From the NCBI GenBank assembly GCA_023458875.1, contig JAEWXO010000045.1, forward strand, positions 1 through 64,000: a DNA stretch of 64,000 nucleotides, in the 5' to 3' direction. The stretch comes from Bacillota bacterium. GTDB lineage: Bacteria > Bacillota > Clostridia > Oscillospirales > Ruminococcaceae. The notes below the pieces were generated by a model. It saw only the letters and a list, made by a program, of their open reading frames with translations, did no database searches and had not been told where the DNA came from. This document shows positions 42,819 through 51,641 of the stretch, one piece after another (position 1 is the first letter of the stretch; the number at the start of each line of letters is the position of its first letter). The translations under genes were made by a program, and so were the position numbers.

Positions 42819-44963
42819 TTAATGTTTGGTACAATATTCAATATATCCTTTTTTATAATATCCCGGTTTGTCCGATCTAGGACAGCCTTCGTTAGCTAAA
42901 AGTCCGGTTTCAGTGCAGTAATAATACTCCTCGACAAGTACTGATTCAGGATACTGTGCATTTGATTTATATTCGTTCGCAAAATTTCCAAATACATTTT
43001 TCCATATAGTTGCTGATTTTGTGCTTTTTATAGCATTTTCATTTTCTCCGTTTGCATATCCTATCCAGATTCCGCTTACGAAATCTTCTGTAAGTCCTAT
43101 AAATGAAATATCACGCCAGTTCTGCGTTGTTCCTGTTTTTCCGGCTACGGTCTTATCAGGAAGATATGCGGTTACACCTGTTCCGACGTTATTGTCAGGC
43201 TGATCTGGGTCGACAACATTCTGAAGGAGTTTGTTCATTATATAGGCAGTGTCTTCTCCTACGACCTGCTGATAATCTGATGCGTTATGTTCTATTATTA
43301 CTTTGTTTTTTGCCGTATCAATGGCACGGCTTATTATGTGTGCTTCATAATATTTTCCACCGTTTCCGTATGGAACGTATGCGTTTGTCATATTTAAAAT
43401 GGTAGGTCCTTTGTTTGTTGCACCGACGCTTAATGGTGCATAATCAGTATCATAATCAGGGTCAAGTGTAAGGTGCATTTTTTCTGTTGCAAAATCAAAT
43501 ACCTGTTTTATGCCGAATTTAAGGCAGAGCTGGGCCGGTATAGTGTTGTATGATTTTTTGAGAAAAAAGTTCACTGTGTTTGATTTGAAGCTCCAGTAAT
43601 TGTCATAATTTTCAGGCCATCTGTCCTCTGTTACGATACCGGAATCAAGGGGAGCGTCAATAAACATACTTGACCATGTAATCAGATTGTTTTCAATGCC
43701 GTATCCATACGTTGAAATAGGTTTGATCGTTGAACCGGGCTGTCTGTGTGTCATTGTGGCATGGTTCCAGCACAGCGATGATGTTTTTTCGCCGATTCCT
43801 CCACATATACCGAGTATCTGGCCATAGTAATCAAGTACTACAAATGATGACTGAACAGGTTCTCCTTTTTCATCCTTCTGTTCAGGGAAAAAAGACCAGT
43901 CAAGATAATTTTTCTGGAGTTCGTTCTGGATGTTTCTGTTTGTTGTAATATACAGATCATATCCGCCGCTGTAGAATTCATCAAGTGCACGTTTGTCAGA
44001 GTAATTGTATTTCTTTGCAATATAGTCGCGGAATTCATAGATTGCAGTATCAACAGCCCACGAATTGACCGCAGGATTTATAAAATCATTTTGTGCGAAT
44101 TTTTCACAGTCAGGATTTAATTCTTTGAATTTATCCATGTTTGTTACAAGTACCTTTTCGTCTAATGCCTGTGTATACTGATCGGACGATATTTTTCCGA
44201 GCTCAAACATCTTCCCTAATGAATAATCTCTTCTCTCCTGATTGAGCTTATAATTCTTTACCGGATTTTCATAATACGGATTGCGGGGGATAGCCGCAAG
44301 TGATGCTGCTTCTGCAATAGTAAGCTCTGATGCGTGTTTGCCGAAATATCCTATTGAAGCCGCTTCTATTCCGTAAAGATTTGCTCCGTTTTCATCCTGC
44401 CCGAAATATATGGTGTTAAGGTAGGCGTTTAAAATCTCATCCTTTGTATATCTTTTCTCAAGCTTGACGGCACGGAATATCTCACGTATTTTTCTCTCCC
44501 ATGTTGTCTCATTGTCATTTGTAATGTTTTTTATAAGTTGCTGTGTTATAGTTGACCCTCCGTGCTTGGAGCTGTACATATTTATAAATTCATTTGCAAA
44601 TGCAGAAAATGTACGTCTGTAATCCACACCCTCATGATTGTAAAAGCGCTCATCCTCAGTGCAGATAAAGGCGTCCGCTACATAGGCGGGAAGCGAGGAC
44701 AGATTTACGGAAATCTTTATATCGTTGTTGTTTCCGAGCTTTTTATAAATAAGCTCATATACCCCCGTGTCAGGGTTAATCTCATAAATACATGATGCAG
44801 ATTTGAATTGTACGTCTTCGATATCTACTGAATTTGTTTTTTTCATTACATTTACCAGATACAAAGCGGCTACTGAAAGTACAATTGAAACCGATATAAT
44901 TGATATAAAAATAATTGATACCAATACAGTTGATATTATAGAGACAGCCCTTTTAATTTTCAT
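42819..44963 (-). CDS. Class A penicillin-binding protein (glycosyltransferase/transpeptidase)
   Basis: Bifunctional peptidoglycan synthase of about 714 residues. One N-terminal membrane helix (about 7-33). The GT51 domain has EDERFYNHEGVDYRR, GGSTITQQLIKN, KRYTKDEILNAYLN and AEAASLAAIPRNP. The transpeptidase domain carries SxxK in QPGSTIKPIST, SxN at KSYNTIP and KTGT in AGKTGTTQNWRD. The ATG at 44963 is preferred over the TTG at 44984, which lies in the AAAGGAT ribosome-binding site. Ends with a short extracellular tail containing several cysteines. Confidence 0.93.
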   Translation of the reverse strand: MKIKRAVSIISTVLVSIIFISIISVSIVLSVAALYLVNVMKKTNSVDIEDVQFKSASCIYEINPDTGVYELIYKKLGNNNDIKISVNLSSLPAYVADAFICTEDERFYNHEGVDYRRTFSAFANEFINMYSSKHGGSTITQQLIKNITNDNETTWERKIREIFRAVKLEKRYTKDEILNAYLNTIYFGQDENGANLYGIEAASIGYFGKHASELTIAEAASLAAIPRNPYYENPVKNYKLNQERRDYSLGKMFELGKISSDQYTQALDEKVLVTNMDKFKELNPDCEKFAQNDFINPAVNSWAVDTAIYEFRDYIAKKYNYSDKRALDEFYSGGYDLYITTNRNIQNELQKNYLDWSFFPEQKDEKGEPVQSSFVVLDYYGQILGICGGIGEKTSSLCWNHATMTHRQPGSTIKPISTYGYGIENNLITWSSMFIDAPLDSGIVTEDRWPENYDNYWSFKSNTVNFFLKKSYNTIPAQLCLKFGIKQVFDFATEKMHLTLDPDYDTDYAPLSVGATNKGPTILNMTNAYVPYGNGGKYYEAHIISRAIDTAKNKVIIEHNASDYQQVVGEDTAYIMNKLLQNVVDPDQPDNNVGTGVTAYLPDKTVAGKTGTTQNWRDISFIGLTEDFVSGIWIGYANGENENAIKSTKSATIWKNVFGNFANEYKSNAQYPESVLVEEYYYCTETGLLANEGCPRSDKPGYYKKGYIEYCTKH

Positions 44964-45133
44964 TTTTTTTGCATATCCTTTCAAATTTAAATATCTTTAA
45001 TTAGTATATATGTTTTTATATAAATATTATGTAAAATAAAGTTACCTTAAAATTTTTTTATGTATACAGTAAAAAAATATGACAATAATTATGATATAAA
45101 ATAAATTTGTAAATTAAATTGGATGTGATTTGC

Positions 45134-45454
45134 ATGACTAGAAAAGTAAAAATGACTATGGGTCTTATTGTATCATTGGCTATGACGGTGTTTCTGATTT
45201 TTATTTCTGCGTTTTTTTTCAGACACAACGATATAAATACGGGTGCTGAGGAGGTTATGATAAATCTTTCATATATACTGAAGGATTATAACGGATATCT
45301 TGCGTTATTCAGGGGTGACTCCAAGGTACCGTATCTTGTACTTGAAACCCGTACAGTATTTTTAAATGAATATGACAGAAAACTTGTAGCTGATGGAATT
45401 TCAGTAAATACTGAAAAGGAGATTCACAGATTAGTTGAGGATATGACAGGTTAG
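45134..45454 (+). CDS. Membrane-anchored hypothetical protein
   Basis: 106 residues from the ATG at 45134, preceded by GGATGTGAT. One N-terminal helix (about 8-30) and an exported domain of about 70 residues (EEVMINLSYILKDYNGYLALFRG...). The sequence YLALFRGDSKVPYLVLET recalls the BofC/forespore-type small extracellular domains of Clostridia, but I cannot assign it. It is separated from the LysR gene by 150 bp with its own promoter. Confidence 0.6.
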   Translation: MTRKVKMTMGLIVSLAMTVFLIFISAFFFRHNDINTGAEEVMINLSYILKDYNGYLALFRGDSKVPYLVLETRTVFLNEYDRKLVADGISVNTEKEIHRLVEDMTG

Positions 45455-45527
45455 TATTTTTATTCAAATAAATCATCATTATTTAGTTGGAAATTAATAA
45501 ATTTCTGGAAAGATGACAATATACGAG

Positions 45528-45555
45528 TTGACTTGGACAGCATATATGTTATAAT
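45528..45555 (+). promoter_or_regulatory. Promoter of the LysR gene
   Basis: -35 TTGACT (45528-45533), 16-bp spacer, -10 TATAAT (45550-45555). Confidence 0.75.
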
Positions 45556-45604
45556 TAAAAAAAGCTCAATTCGGATTATTAGACATAAAAGGAAGTGATA
45601 TTAA

Positions 45605-46567
45605 TTGACACCACAACAAATTGAATATGTTCTCGCTGTTGCTGAAGAAAGAAGCTTTTCAAGGGCAGCGAGAAAGCTGTTTGTTACACAGCCGACACTG
45701 AGCAAATTTATAATAAATCTTGAAGCAAATCTTGGGGTCACATTATTTGACAGGAGCACGTCCCCAATAACGGTAACTGAAGCAGGAAAGATTTTTATTG
45801 AAACTGCAAATCAGATGAAAAATCTTGAAAAAGATATGACTGTTAAAATGAGCGATCTCATAGGACTGAAAAATGGATTAATTAAAATCGGAACGTCATC
45901 GTTTTATGCTTCAAATATGCTTCTTAAGACTATTCTTAAATTTCATGAAAGGTATCCTGAAATACAGATTTCAGTTATGGAGGACTTTTCAAGTGCTCTT
46001 GAACAGAATCTGTTAAAAGGAAATCTTGATATTGTAATCGGAACATCATGTTTTGATGAGGAATTATTCGGAATTGAGGAGCTGTGTCTTGAAAAATTAT
46101 ATTTTGCCGTTCCTGCAGAAAAAGCTATAAATAAAAAATATTCAGAATATGCTATTACAGCAGAGGAAATAAAAAATAATTCTGACAGACTTTTTACCTG
46201 TGAAAGCATAAATATTAATGTATTCAAAAAAGAACGGTTCATTTTCCAGAATAACAGTGAACTTAGCACCCATTCAATTACGAAAATATGCAAAAGTCAT
46301 GGCTTTACTGCTAATATTTCATTCGGGTCAAACAATCTGGAAACGGTTTTTGCATTTGTCTCAGCCGGGCTTGGGGTAGCTTTTATACCCGATACATATA
46401 TTAAATTTTCTGATATTTCGAAACATCCTGTATATTATTCGCTTGATAATCTGGAGCTTGAAAGCCATATAAAGCTTATATATAAAAAAAATAAATACCT
46501 TTCAAAAGCCGCAATTGCTTTCTGCAATACATTAAAAGAGCTTATAGGAATGGGAACGTGGAAATAA
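45605..46567 (+). CDS. LysR-family transcriptional regulator
   Basis: 320 residues starting at a TTG after GGAAGTGAT. N-terminal winged helix-turn-helix (IEYVLAVAEERSFSRAARKLFVTQPTLSKFIINLEANLG) and a C-terminal periplasmic-binding-like effector domain (from about residue 92). Unlike most LysR genes it has no divergent partner; its upstream neighbour is co-oriented and its downstream neighbour, the xylanase gene, is convergent. Targets and effector unknown. Confidence 0.92.
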   Translation: MTPQQIEYVLAVAEERSFSRAARKLFVTQPTLSKFIINLEANLGVTLFDRSTSPITVTEAGKIFIETANQMKNLEKDMTVKMSDLIGLKNGLIKIGTSSFYASNMLLKTILKFHERYPEIQISVMEDFSSALEQNLLKGNLDIVIGTSCFDEELFGIEELCLEKLYFAVPAEKAINKKYSEYAITAEEIKNNSDRLFTCESININVFKKERFIFQNNSELSTHSITKICKSHGFTANISFGSNNLETVFAFVSAGLGVAFIPDTYIKFSDISKHPVYYSLDNLELESHIKLIYKKNKYLSKAAIAFCNTLKELIGMGTWK

Positions 46568-46587
46568 ATAAAGAAAATTATAAACGA

Positions 46588-46646
46588 AAAAGCCAGACAA
46601 TCCTTTATGGATCGTCTGGCTTAAAGTCTTCTTACAGGACTTTTTA
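46588..46646. terminator. Double terminator between LysR and xylanase genes
   Basis: First hairpin AAGCCAGAC...GTCTGGCTT, with a TTTTTCGTTT tail on the minus strand, serves the xylanase gene. Second hairpin AAAGTC / GACTTT (46623-46643) followed by TT serves the LysR gene. Confidence 0.8.
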
Positions 46647-46707
46647 CGAGTTAGGTATGTTTGAGTTAGTTTTAATTATTTGAGGTTTGAGAATTATCAG
46701 GTGTTAA

Positions 46708-49700
46708 TCAGCAGCCGGTATAAACCTGGCCTGCGCGGAGTTCTTTTCCGTTTGCTTTAAATAATTCAGAAACGGATACTACCTGCCATCCCTGTTGTTT
46801 CATATATGGGAGTAATTCTTCCATAGCAGCAGCAGTAGTTTCGTATGTTTCATGCATAAGTACTACTTTGTTTCTGAGTGAACCATTCTGCATTGCGTTT
46901 TTGAGTGTGCTGACAATCTGTGATGTACTTGCGTTATCCCAGTCTTTTGTATCAATACCGCAGTTGATAAGAGGTACACCGGCATTTGCAGATGCGTTCT
47001 GATCTACGCTAAGGTAAGGAGGTCTTACAAGAAAATCTCCTGCACCAACTATTCCGTTAAGAATAGTTTTTGTCTGGTTTATTTCGTTTCTTATTGCGTC
47101 TCCTGACATTCCGCTGAGACTGTTATGCGTATATGTATGGTTTCCAATTTCAAATCCTGCATCAAATGCACTTTTGATTTCAGCACTGTTGGAACCGTTT
47201 ATTTTATTTCCCCAGTAGAAGAATGTTGCATGGAAACCGCTCTTTTTCAGTGCATTCTGGATTCTCATTGATGTAGCGTTTCCACCAGTACCTACAGGAC
47301 CGTCATCAAATGTGAATGCAACCATTGGCTTTGATGTATCAATCCATGATACGTCTGCTGAACTTGACCATACACCGTTTACAACTGAGCCGGACATTGT
47401 CTTTGAACCACTCTGCTGTGACTGTGTTGTTGCCTTTGTAGTCTGTACAGTAGTCTGTGCAGTTGTCCTCTGTGTTGTAGTAGCAGGTGCTACGTAGCCT
47501 TTTCCTAATGTAACATCATCCTTCATGATATACTGTTTCATAAGGCTGAGGTCAGCAAGGTTTACATCCTTATCATATACAACGTCAGCAGACATCATCT
47601 GAGTTGAATCCAGATTTATGTCACTGAGAAGATATAATGATATCATTGTAAGATCGGTTATATCAGCTTTTCCGTCTCTGTTAATATCTCCGAATTTGAA
47701 ATCAGGGGTTGTTGGTGTTGAAGGCTGTGTAGTGGTAGTAGTAGTTGTAGTAGTTGTTGTAGGAGTTGTTGTCTTAGGTGCAGCATTTGCAGCAACCTTC
47801 ATTACTTCTGTATAAGCCTGTTTAGGTGTATAGTTTGAACCGAATATTAACGGGTTGTTTTCACGTCTCCAGCTTATGCTGTCGTGTGTTCCCCATACTG
47901 TAAGTGAGCTTATTTTATCTGCATTGTCTACACACATCTGGAATATATCGGCGAATAGTTTAGCCTGTGCTGTTGTATCGCCGCATGTGATATCAAGCTC
48001 AGTAACCTGAACGTCAAGACCTGTGCTTATGAATTTTTCAAGAGCTGTCTTATAAGTAGATGCACTTGGATATTTAACGTCGAGATGTGACTGCATACCG
48101 ATACCGTCAATAGTGCCGTTTGCCTTAAGCTTCATAGCCATATTGTAAAGATCGTTTGTTTTTGCACCTATGTACTCGTTGTAATCGTTGAGGTAAAGCT
48201 TACATCCGGCAGGAGCATATTGTCTTGCATATTCAAATGCCTTGATTACAAAGCTGTCATCACCGTAAACTCTTACCCAGTTTGAATTATCAGCCGGACG
48301 GAGTCCGCCGCCGTCGTTTAAGAATAATTCGTTACATACATCGTATGCATAGAGATCAAGCTTAGGATACTGTGTTTTTATAGCTTCAAAAGTGTTCTTT
48401 ATAAAGCTTTCCAGACGCTTATTCATAATGTCCTTTGAAACGTAAGCACCGTTATCGCTGAAGTTTTCTTTAAAGAACCAGCTAGGAGTCTGGCTGTACC
48501 ATACAAATGTATGACCTCTTAATGAAATTCCGTTATCTTCACAGAATTTTAAGGTCTGGCTTGCACGGTTCAAAGAAATCTGAGTATTTACATTATTTCC
48601 TCTCTGCTGACAAGCACCCTGATCAATAAGTGCATCAGGCTTTAATTCATTTTCAGGAGTAATACTGTTGAAGTGTTTTTTGATAAATGAAGCGCCTGAA
48701 CTTAATTCATTAGGGCTTACTGATGTTCCTATCTTGAAGAAACTGCTGAAAGCATCCTTTAATGAATCAGATGAAGGCTGAGGAGTTGTAGAACCGTTAG
48801 AAGTTGTAGTTGAAGGAGTTGAAGAGCCACCTGATAGTTTTACATCATCAAGGTAGAAGCTGATTAAATCCTTCGCTGCAGGTGTTTCTGTATATGCAGT
48901 CTGAACATACAGTGAAATGTTTTTAGCACCTGAAGGAACTGTAAAGTCACCTGCGAGCTCTGCCCATTTTCCTGAGCTTGCTGTAGCGTCACTTATATTG
49001 TCATAGTGAGTTTCACCGTCAAGATCATACTGAACACCAAATGTAAAATCTGATGAAGAATAATTGCTGTCATTAAATCCGACATATGAGCTGAATGAAT
49101 AAGAAGTGCCGGCCTTTAATTCTGAAGATGATACTGAAGCACCGTTCCATGACTGAGTTCTGCCACCGATATACAGTGATTTGCTTCCGCCGTGTTTAAA
49201 TGAATTGGTGAGTGTCAAGGTAACATCATCACCACGTGCTTTCCAGTCAGTGCCTGTACCTTCAAAACCATCCGAAACTCCTGTACCTGAGCCTGATGGT
49301 GTACTTCCAGGTGCGTCAGTTGTCGGAGTGGAAGTTATATATGTAGTTGTATTTGTAGGCTCCTTGCCAATGACAAGTTCGTTCTTTTTAACGTTAGCTT
49401 TACCGCTTGAACGGTAGCCTTCGACGTTGAGAGCAACCTCATACATCTTACCCATGGTGAGGCCGGCTTTTTCCCATGCTGCGAAGTGGTTTGAAACTGT
49501 GATAGTACCCTTGAGGTTCTTCATTGCGTTTACTTGTGCAGGGTTTGTCTTTTTAACGCTCCAGTACTGGGCAAATGTCTCGGTGCCGTGGATAGATGGC
49601 TGATCGTAACGCATTGTTTTGTAGATATCGTACTGATTTCCGTCAGAAACAACTGTTCCAAGAGAATTTGTCGCTCCCGGCGGTCTCCAGTCACCCCATG

Positions 49701-50097
49701 CTTCTACGATATAGTACTCTACAGTAGGATCCTCTGTCCAGCCGTAAACGCACATATAGGAGTTACCCATAGGCTGGTAGTCAACATCGTAGTTAATCGA
49801 GATAGTTCCGTAATCCTGGTATTTTTTTGTGCTGCCGAGTTTTTTACCGGTACGGAACAGACAGTTTTCGATATTGCTCCATGAACAGCTGAATGCACCA
49901 TTACTTCCGACCTGCATATCAACAGATCCTGTATAATTCTGATTCCAGAGTTCATAATCGTAACCGTCTACAGTTCCTGTTTTCTGCTGATCAGCTGCTT
50001 TTACAACTGAAACATCTGAATAAAGTCCGGAAGCAGGAACAAGAGTCAGACCCATTAAAAATGCTGTGAAACAAGAGATTAATTTTTTTTGTTTCAT
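46708..50097 (-). CDS. Multimodular xylanase: GH11-CBM22-GH10-dockerin-CE4
   Basis: 1129 residues, secreted. Signal peptide about 1-34. GH11 xylanase about 45-245 (catalytic Glu residues in EYYIVEAWGDW and VEGYRSSG). CBM22 about 277-425 (FEGTGTDWKARGDD...SFYLDDVKL). GH10 xylanase about 450-785 (SITPENELKPDAL, acid/base Glu in YDVCNELFL, nucleophile in VQVTELDITCG). Type I dockerin about 812-872 (GDINRDGKADITDLTM). CE4 deacetylase about 925-1100 (AFTFDDGP, GNHTYTHN). Thr-rich linkers separate the modules. It would cut and deacetylate xylan on the cellulosome. The start at 50097 follows AAGGAAGGTGAT. Confidence 0.95.
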   Translation of the reverse strand: MKQKKLISCFTAFLMGLTLVPASGLYSDVSVVKAADQQKTGTVDGYDYELWNQNYTGSVDMQVGSNGAFSCSWSNIENCLFRTGKKLGSTKKYQDYGTISINYDVDYQPMGNSYMCVYGWTEDPTVEYYIVEAWGDWRPPGATNSLGTVVSDGNQYDIYKTMRYDQPSIHGTETFAQYWSVKKTNPAQVNAMKNLKGTITVSNHFAAWEKAGLTMGKMYEVALNVEGYRSSGKANVKKNELVIGKEPTNTTTYITSTPTTDAPGSTPSGSGTGVSDGFEGTGTDWKARGDDVTLTLTNSFKHGGSKSLYIGGRTQSWNGASVSSSELKAGTSYSFSSYVGFNDSNYSSSDFTFGVQYDLDGETHYDNISDATASSGKWAELAGDFTVPSGAKNISLYVQTAYTETPAAKDLISFYLDDVKLSGGSSTPSTTTSNGSTTPQPSSDSLKDAFSSFFKIGTSVSPNELSSGASFIKKHFNSITPENELKPDALIDQGACQQRGNNVNTQISLNRASQTLKFCEDNGISLRGHTFVWYSQTPSWFFKENFSDNGAYVSKDIMNKRLESFIKNTFEAIKTQYPKLDLYAYDVCNELFLNDGGGLRPADNSNWVRVYGDDSFVIKAFEYARQYAPAGCKLYLNDYNEYIGAKTNDLYNMAMKLKANGTIDGIGMQSHLDVKYPSASTYKTALEKFISTGLDVQVTELDITCGDTTAQAKLFADIFQMCVDNADKISSLTVWGTHDSISWRRENNPLIFGSNYTPKQAYTEVMKVAANAAPKTTTPTTTTTTTTTTTQPSTPTTPDFKFGDINRDGKADITDLTMISLYLLSDINLDSTQMMSADVVYDKDVNLADLSLMKQYIMKDDVTLGKGYVAPATTTQRTTAQTTVQTTKATTQSQQSGSKTMSGSVVNGVWSSSADVSWIDTSKPMVAFTFDDGPVGTGGNATSMRIQNALKKSGFHATFFYWGNKINGSNSAEIKSAFDAGFEIGNHTYTHNSLSGMSGDAIRNEINQTKTILNGIVGAGDFLVRPPYLSVDQNASANAGVPLINCGIDTKDWDNASTSQIVSTLKNAMQNGSLRNKVVLMHETYETTAAAMEELLPYMKQQGWQVVSVSELFKANGKELRAGQVYTGC

Positions 50098-50124
50098 ATT
50101 TAAGATCACCTTCCTTTAGTAAAT

Positions 50125-50153
50125 AGTGTACTATTTTCATAATATATTGTCAA
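50125..50153 (-). promoter_or_regulatory. Promoter of the xylanase gene
   Basis: Minus strand -35 TTGACA (50148-50153), 17-bp spacer, -10 TACACT (50125-50130), about 28 bp before the start codon. The leader is therefore short. Confidence 0.7.
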
Positions 50154-50409
50154 GTATTGAGATAAACGTTAAAAGTTTATGTAACTTATTTATAAAAATT
50201 GATAAAAAAAAACGATTTGTTTAAAACAGCAAATAATCTTTAAAATAAATATTAAATAAAAACCAAAAGCACTTATATGAAACATATGATTGAATATCAA
50301 ATTCCAGTATATTACATATAAAACGGCGTGAAATAGACATATAACTATAACATGTATGTATATATTTCTATAGTGTAATACATACTTTGTAACACAATTA
50401 AAAAGCATA

Positions 50410-50438
50410 TTGATTTTTGCTGTACAGCGTGATATTAT
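50410..50438 (+). promoter_or_regulatory. Promoter of the SGNH hydrolase gene
   Basis: -35 TTGATT (50410-50415), 17-bp spacer, -10 TATTAT (50433-50438). About 250 bp of AT-rich DNA without other visible features separates it from the divergent xylanase promoter. Confidence 0.65.
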
Positions 50439-50481
50439 TTATAAAAAGCTAAAATATAAAATTGTATCTGCGAGGTCTCTT

Positions 50482-51561
50482 ATGAATAAAAAACAATACA
50501 CTGACGCTGCTGAAAAGTCACTTTTCTTCAAGGGTAATAATCACAGGATAAAACAGGCACTAAAAAACAACGGAAAAAGAAAAACAGTTGCATTTCTGGG
50601 CGGTTCTATAACGCTGGGATGGAACGGTGAAGAAATGCTGAGTGAAAATTACTCTGTTCTGATTTATAAATATTTATGCGACATTTATCCGGAAAATAAT
50701 TTTGAATATGTAAATATGTCACTACCGAGTGCAAATTCGTTTATCGGTCTGTCTATACTTGAAAAAAAAATTGAAAGCAGCATTATTCCGGATATTGTTT
50801 TTGTGGAATACGCAGTTAATAATGAATGCGGCAGGGAATATATGATTTCATATGAAAGTCTTGTACGTAAGCTGCTGAATCTTCCTTCAAAACCGGCGGT
50901 GATACTGATATTTACAATTAATCAGTCATTTTACACAAGTCAGGGATATATGAAAAGAATAGGTCAGAATTACGGATTACCCATGATAAGTATAGCTGAT
51001 ATAATCAAGTCGCTTGTAACTGAAAACATTATCGAATGGTCAATGTACTCCGATGACTGGATACACCCTAATATATGGGGACATAAATTTATAGCGGACT
51101 GCCTTACCCTTTATTTTCAGAAAATACATGAGGAAAGTACTGATGAGGAAATTAAGCTTAATAAACATGTATATTCACTTGATTATATAGATTATACACC
51201 GCTTGTACCTTCGCTGTATGATATCAGCTGCAATGGCTATGAAGAAATAAATGCTTCAGATTTTTTTGAACACGGGCTCAGATATATACCTGAAACAAAT
51301 GACGTATTTCTAAGCTTTGACGCAGATTTCAAACATCTGTTCATGACTTATATGCATGACAAAACCGAAAAATACAGTGATGCTGATATTTATGTTGACA
51401 ACAAAAAGGTATCATTACTTCAGGGAAAGAGTCTTTATGGCTGGGACAATATAGTTATGAAGCACATATGTGAATTTGAACACAAAGGACATCATACAGT
51501 TGAAATAAATATTAAGGACAAAAGCAAAACGATGGTTCTGGCAGAAATAGGGATATGCTGA
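50482..51561 (+). CDS. SGNH/GDSL-family hydrolase
   Basis: 359 residues from the ATG at 50482 after GAGGTC. The SGNH motifs are FLGGSITLGW (catalytic Ser), YAVNNECG (Asn region) and DDWIHPNIWGH (Asp-x-x-His). The C-terminal about 130 residues form a beta-rich domain as in some sugar-ester esterases. There is no signal peptide, so it appears cytoplasmic. It could deacetylate short xylo-oligosaccharides imported after extracellular cleavage; this is inferred from the fold and the divergent xylanase neighbour. Confidence 0.8.
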   Translation: MNKKQYTDAAEKSLFFKGNNHRIKQALKNNGKRKTVAFLGGSITLGWNGEEMLSENYSVLIYKYLCDIYPENNFEYVNMSLPSANSFIGLSILEKKIESSIIPDIVFVEYAVNNECGREYMISYESLVRKLLNLPSKPAVILIFTINQSFYTSQGYMKRIGQNYGLPMISIADIIKSLVTENIIEWSMYSDDWIHPNIWGHKFIADCLTLYFQKIHEESTDEEIKLNKHVYSLDYIDYTPLVPSLYDISCNGYEEINASDFFEHGLRYIPETNDVFLSFDADFKHLFMTYMHDKTEKYSDADIYVDNKKVSLLQGKSLYGWDNIVMKHICEFEHKGHHTVEINIKDKSKTMVLAEIGIC

Positions 51562-51588
51562 CAGATAAAAAACAGAAGGTTATCAAAA

Positions 51589-51620
51589 AACGGCACCTGT
51601 ATTTTAATACAGGTGCCGTT
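51589..51620. terminator. Bidirectional terminator
   Basis: AACGGCACCTGTATT pairs with AATACAGGTGCCGTT, flanked by A6 and AAAATTTG. Shared by the convergent SGNH hydrolase and purL genes. Confidence 0.88.
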
Positions 51621-51641
51621 AAAATTTGTTATTGTTAAATG

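Noticed and set aside
50410..50481. N-terminal extension of the SGNH hydrolase
   Set aside because: The proposed TTG is the -35 box of a promoter; the ATG at 50482 has an RBS.
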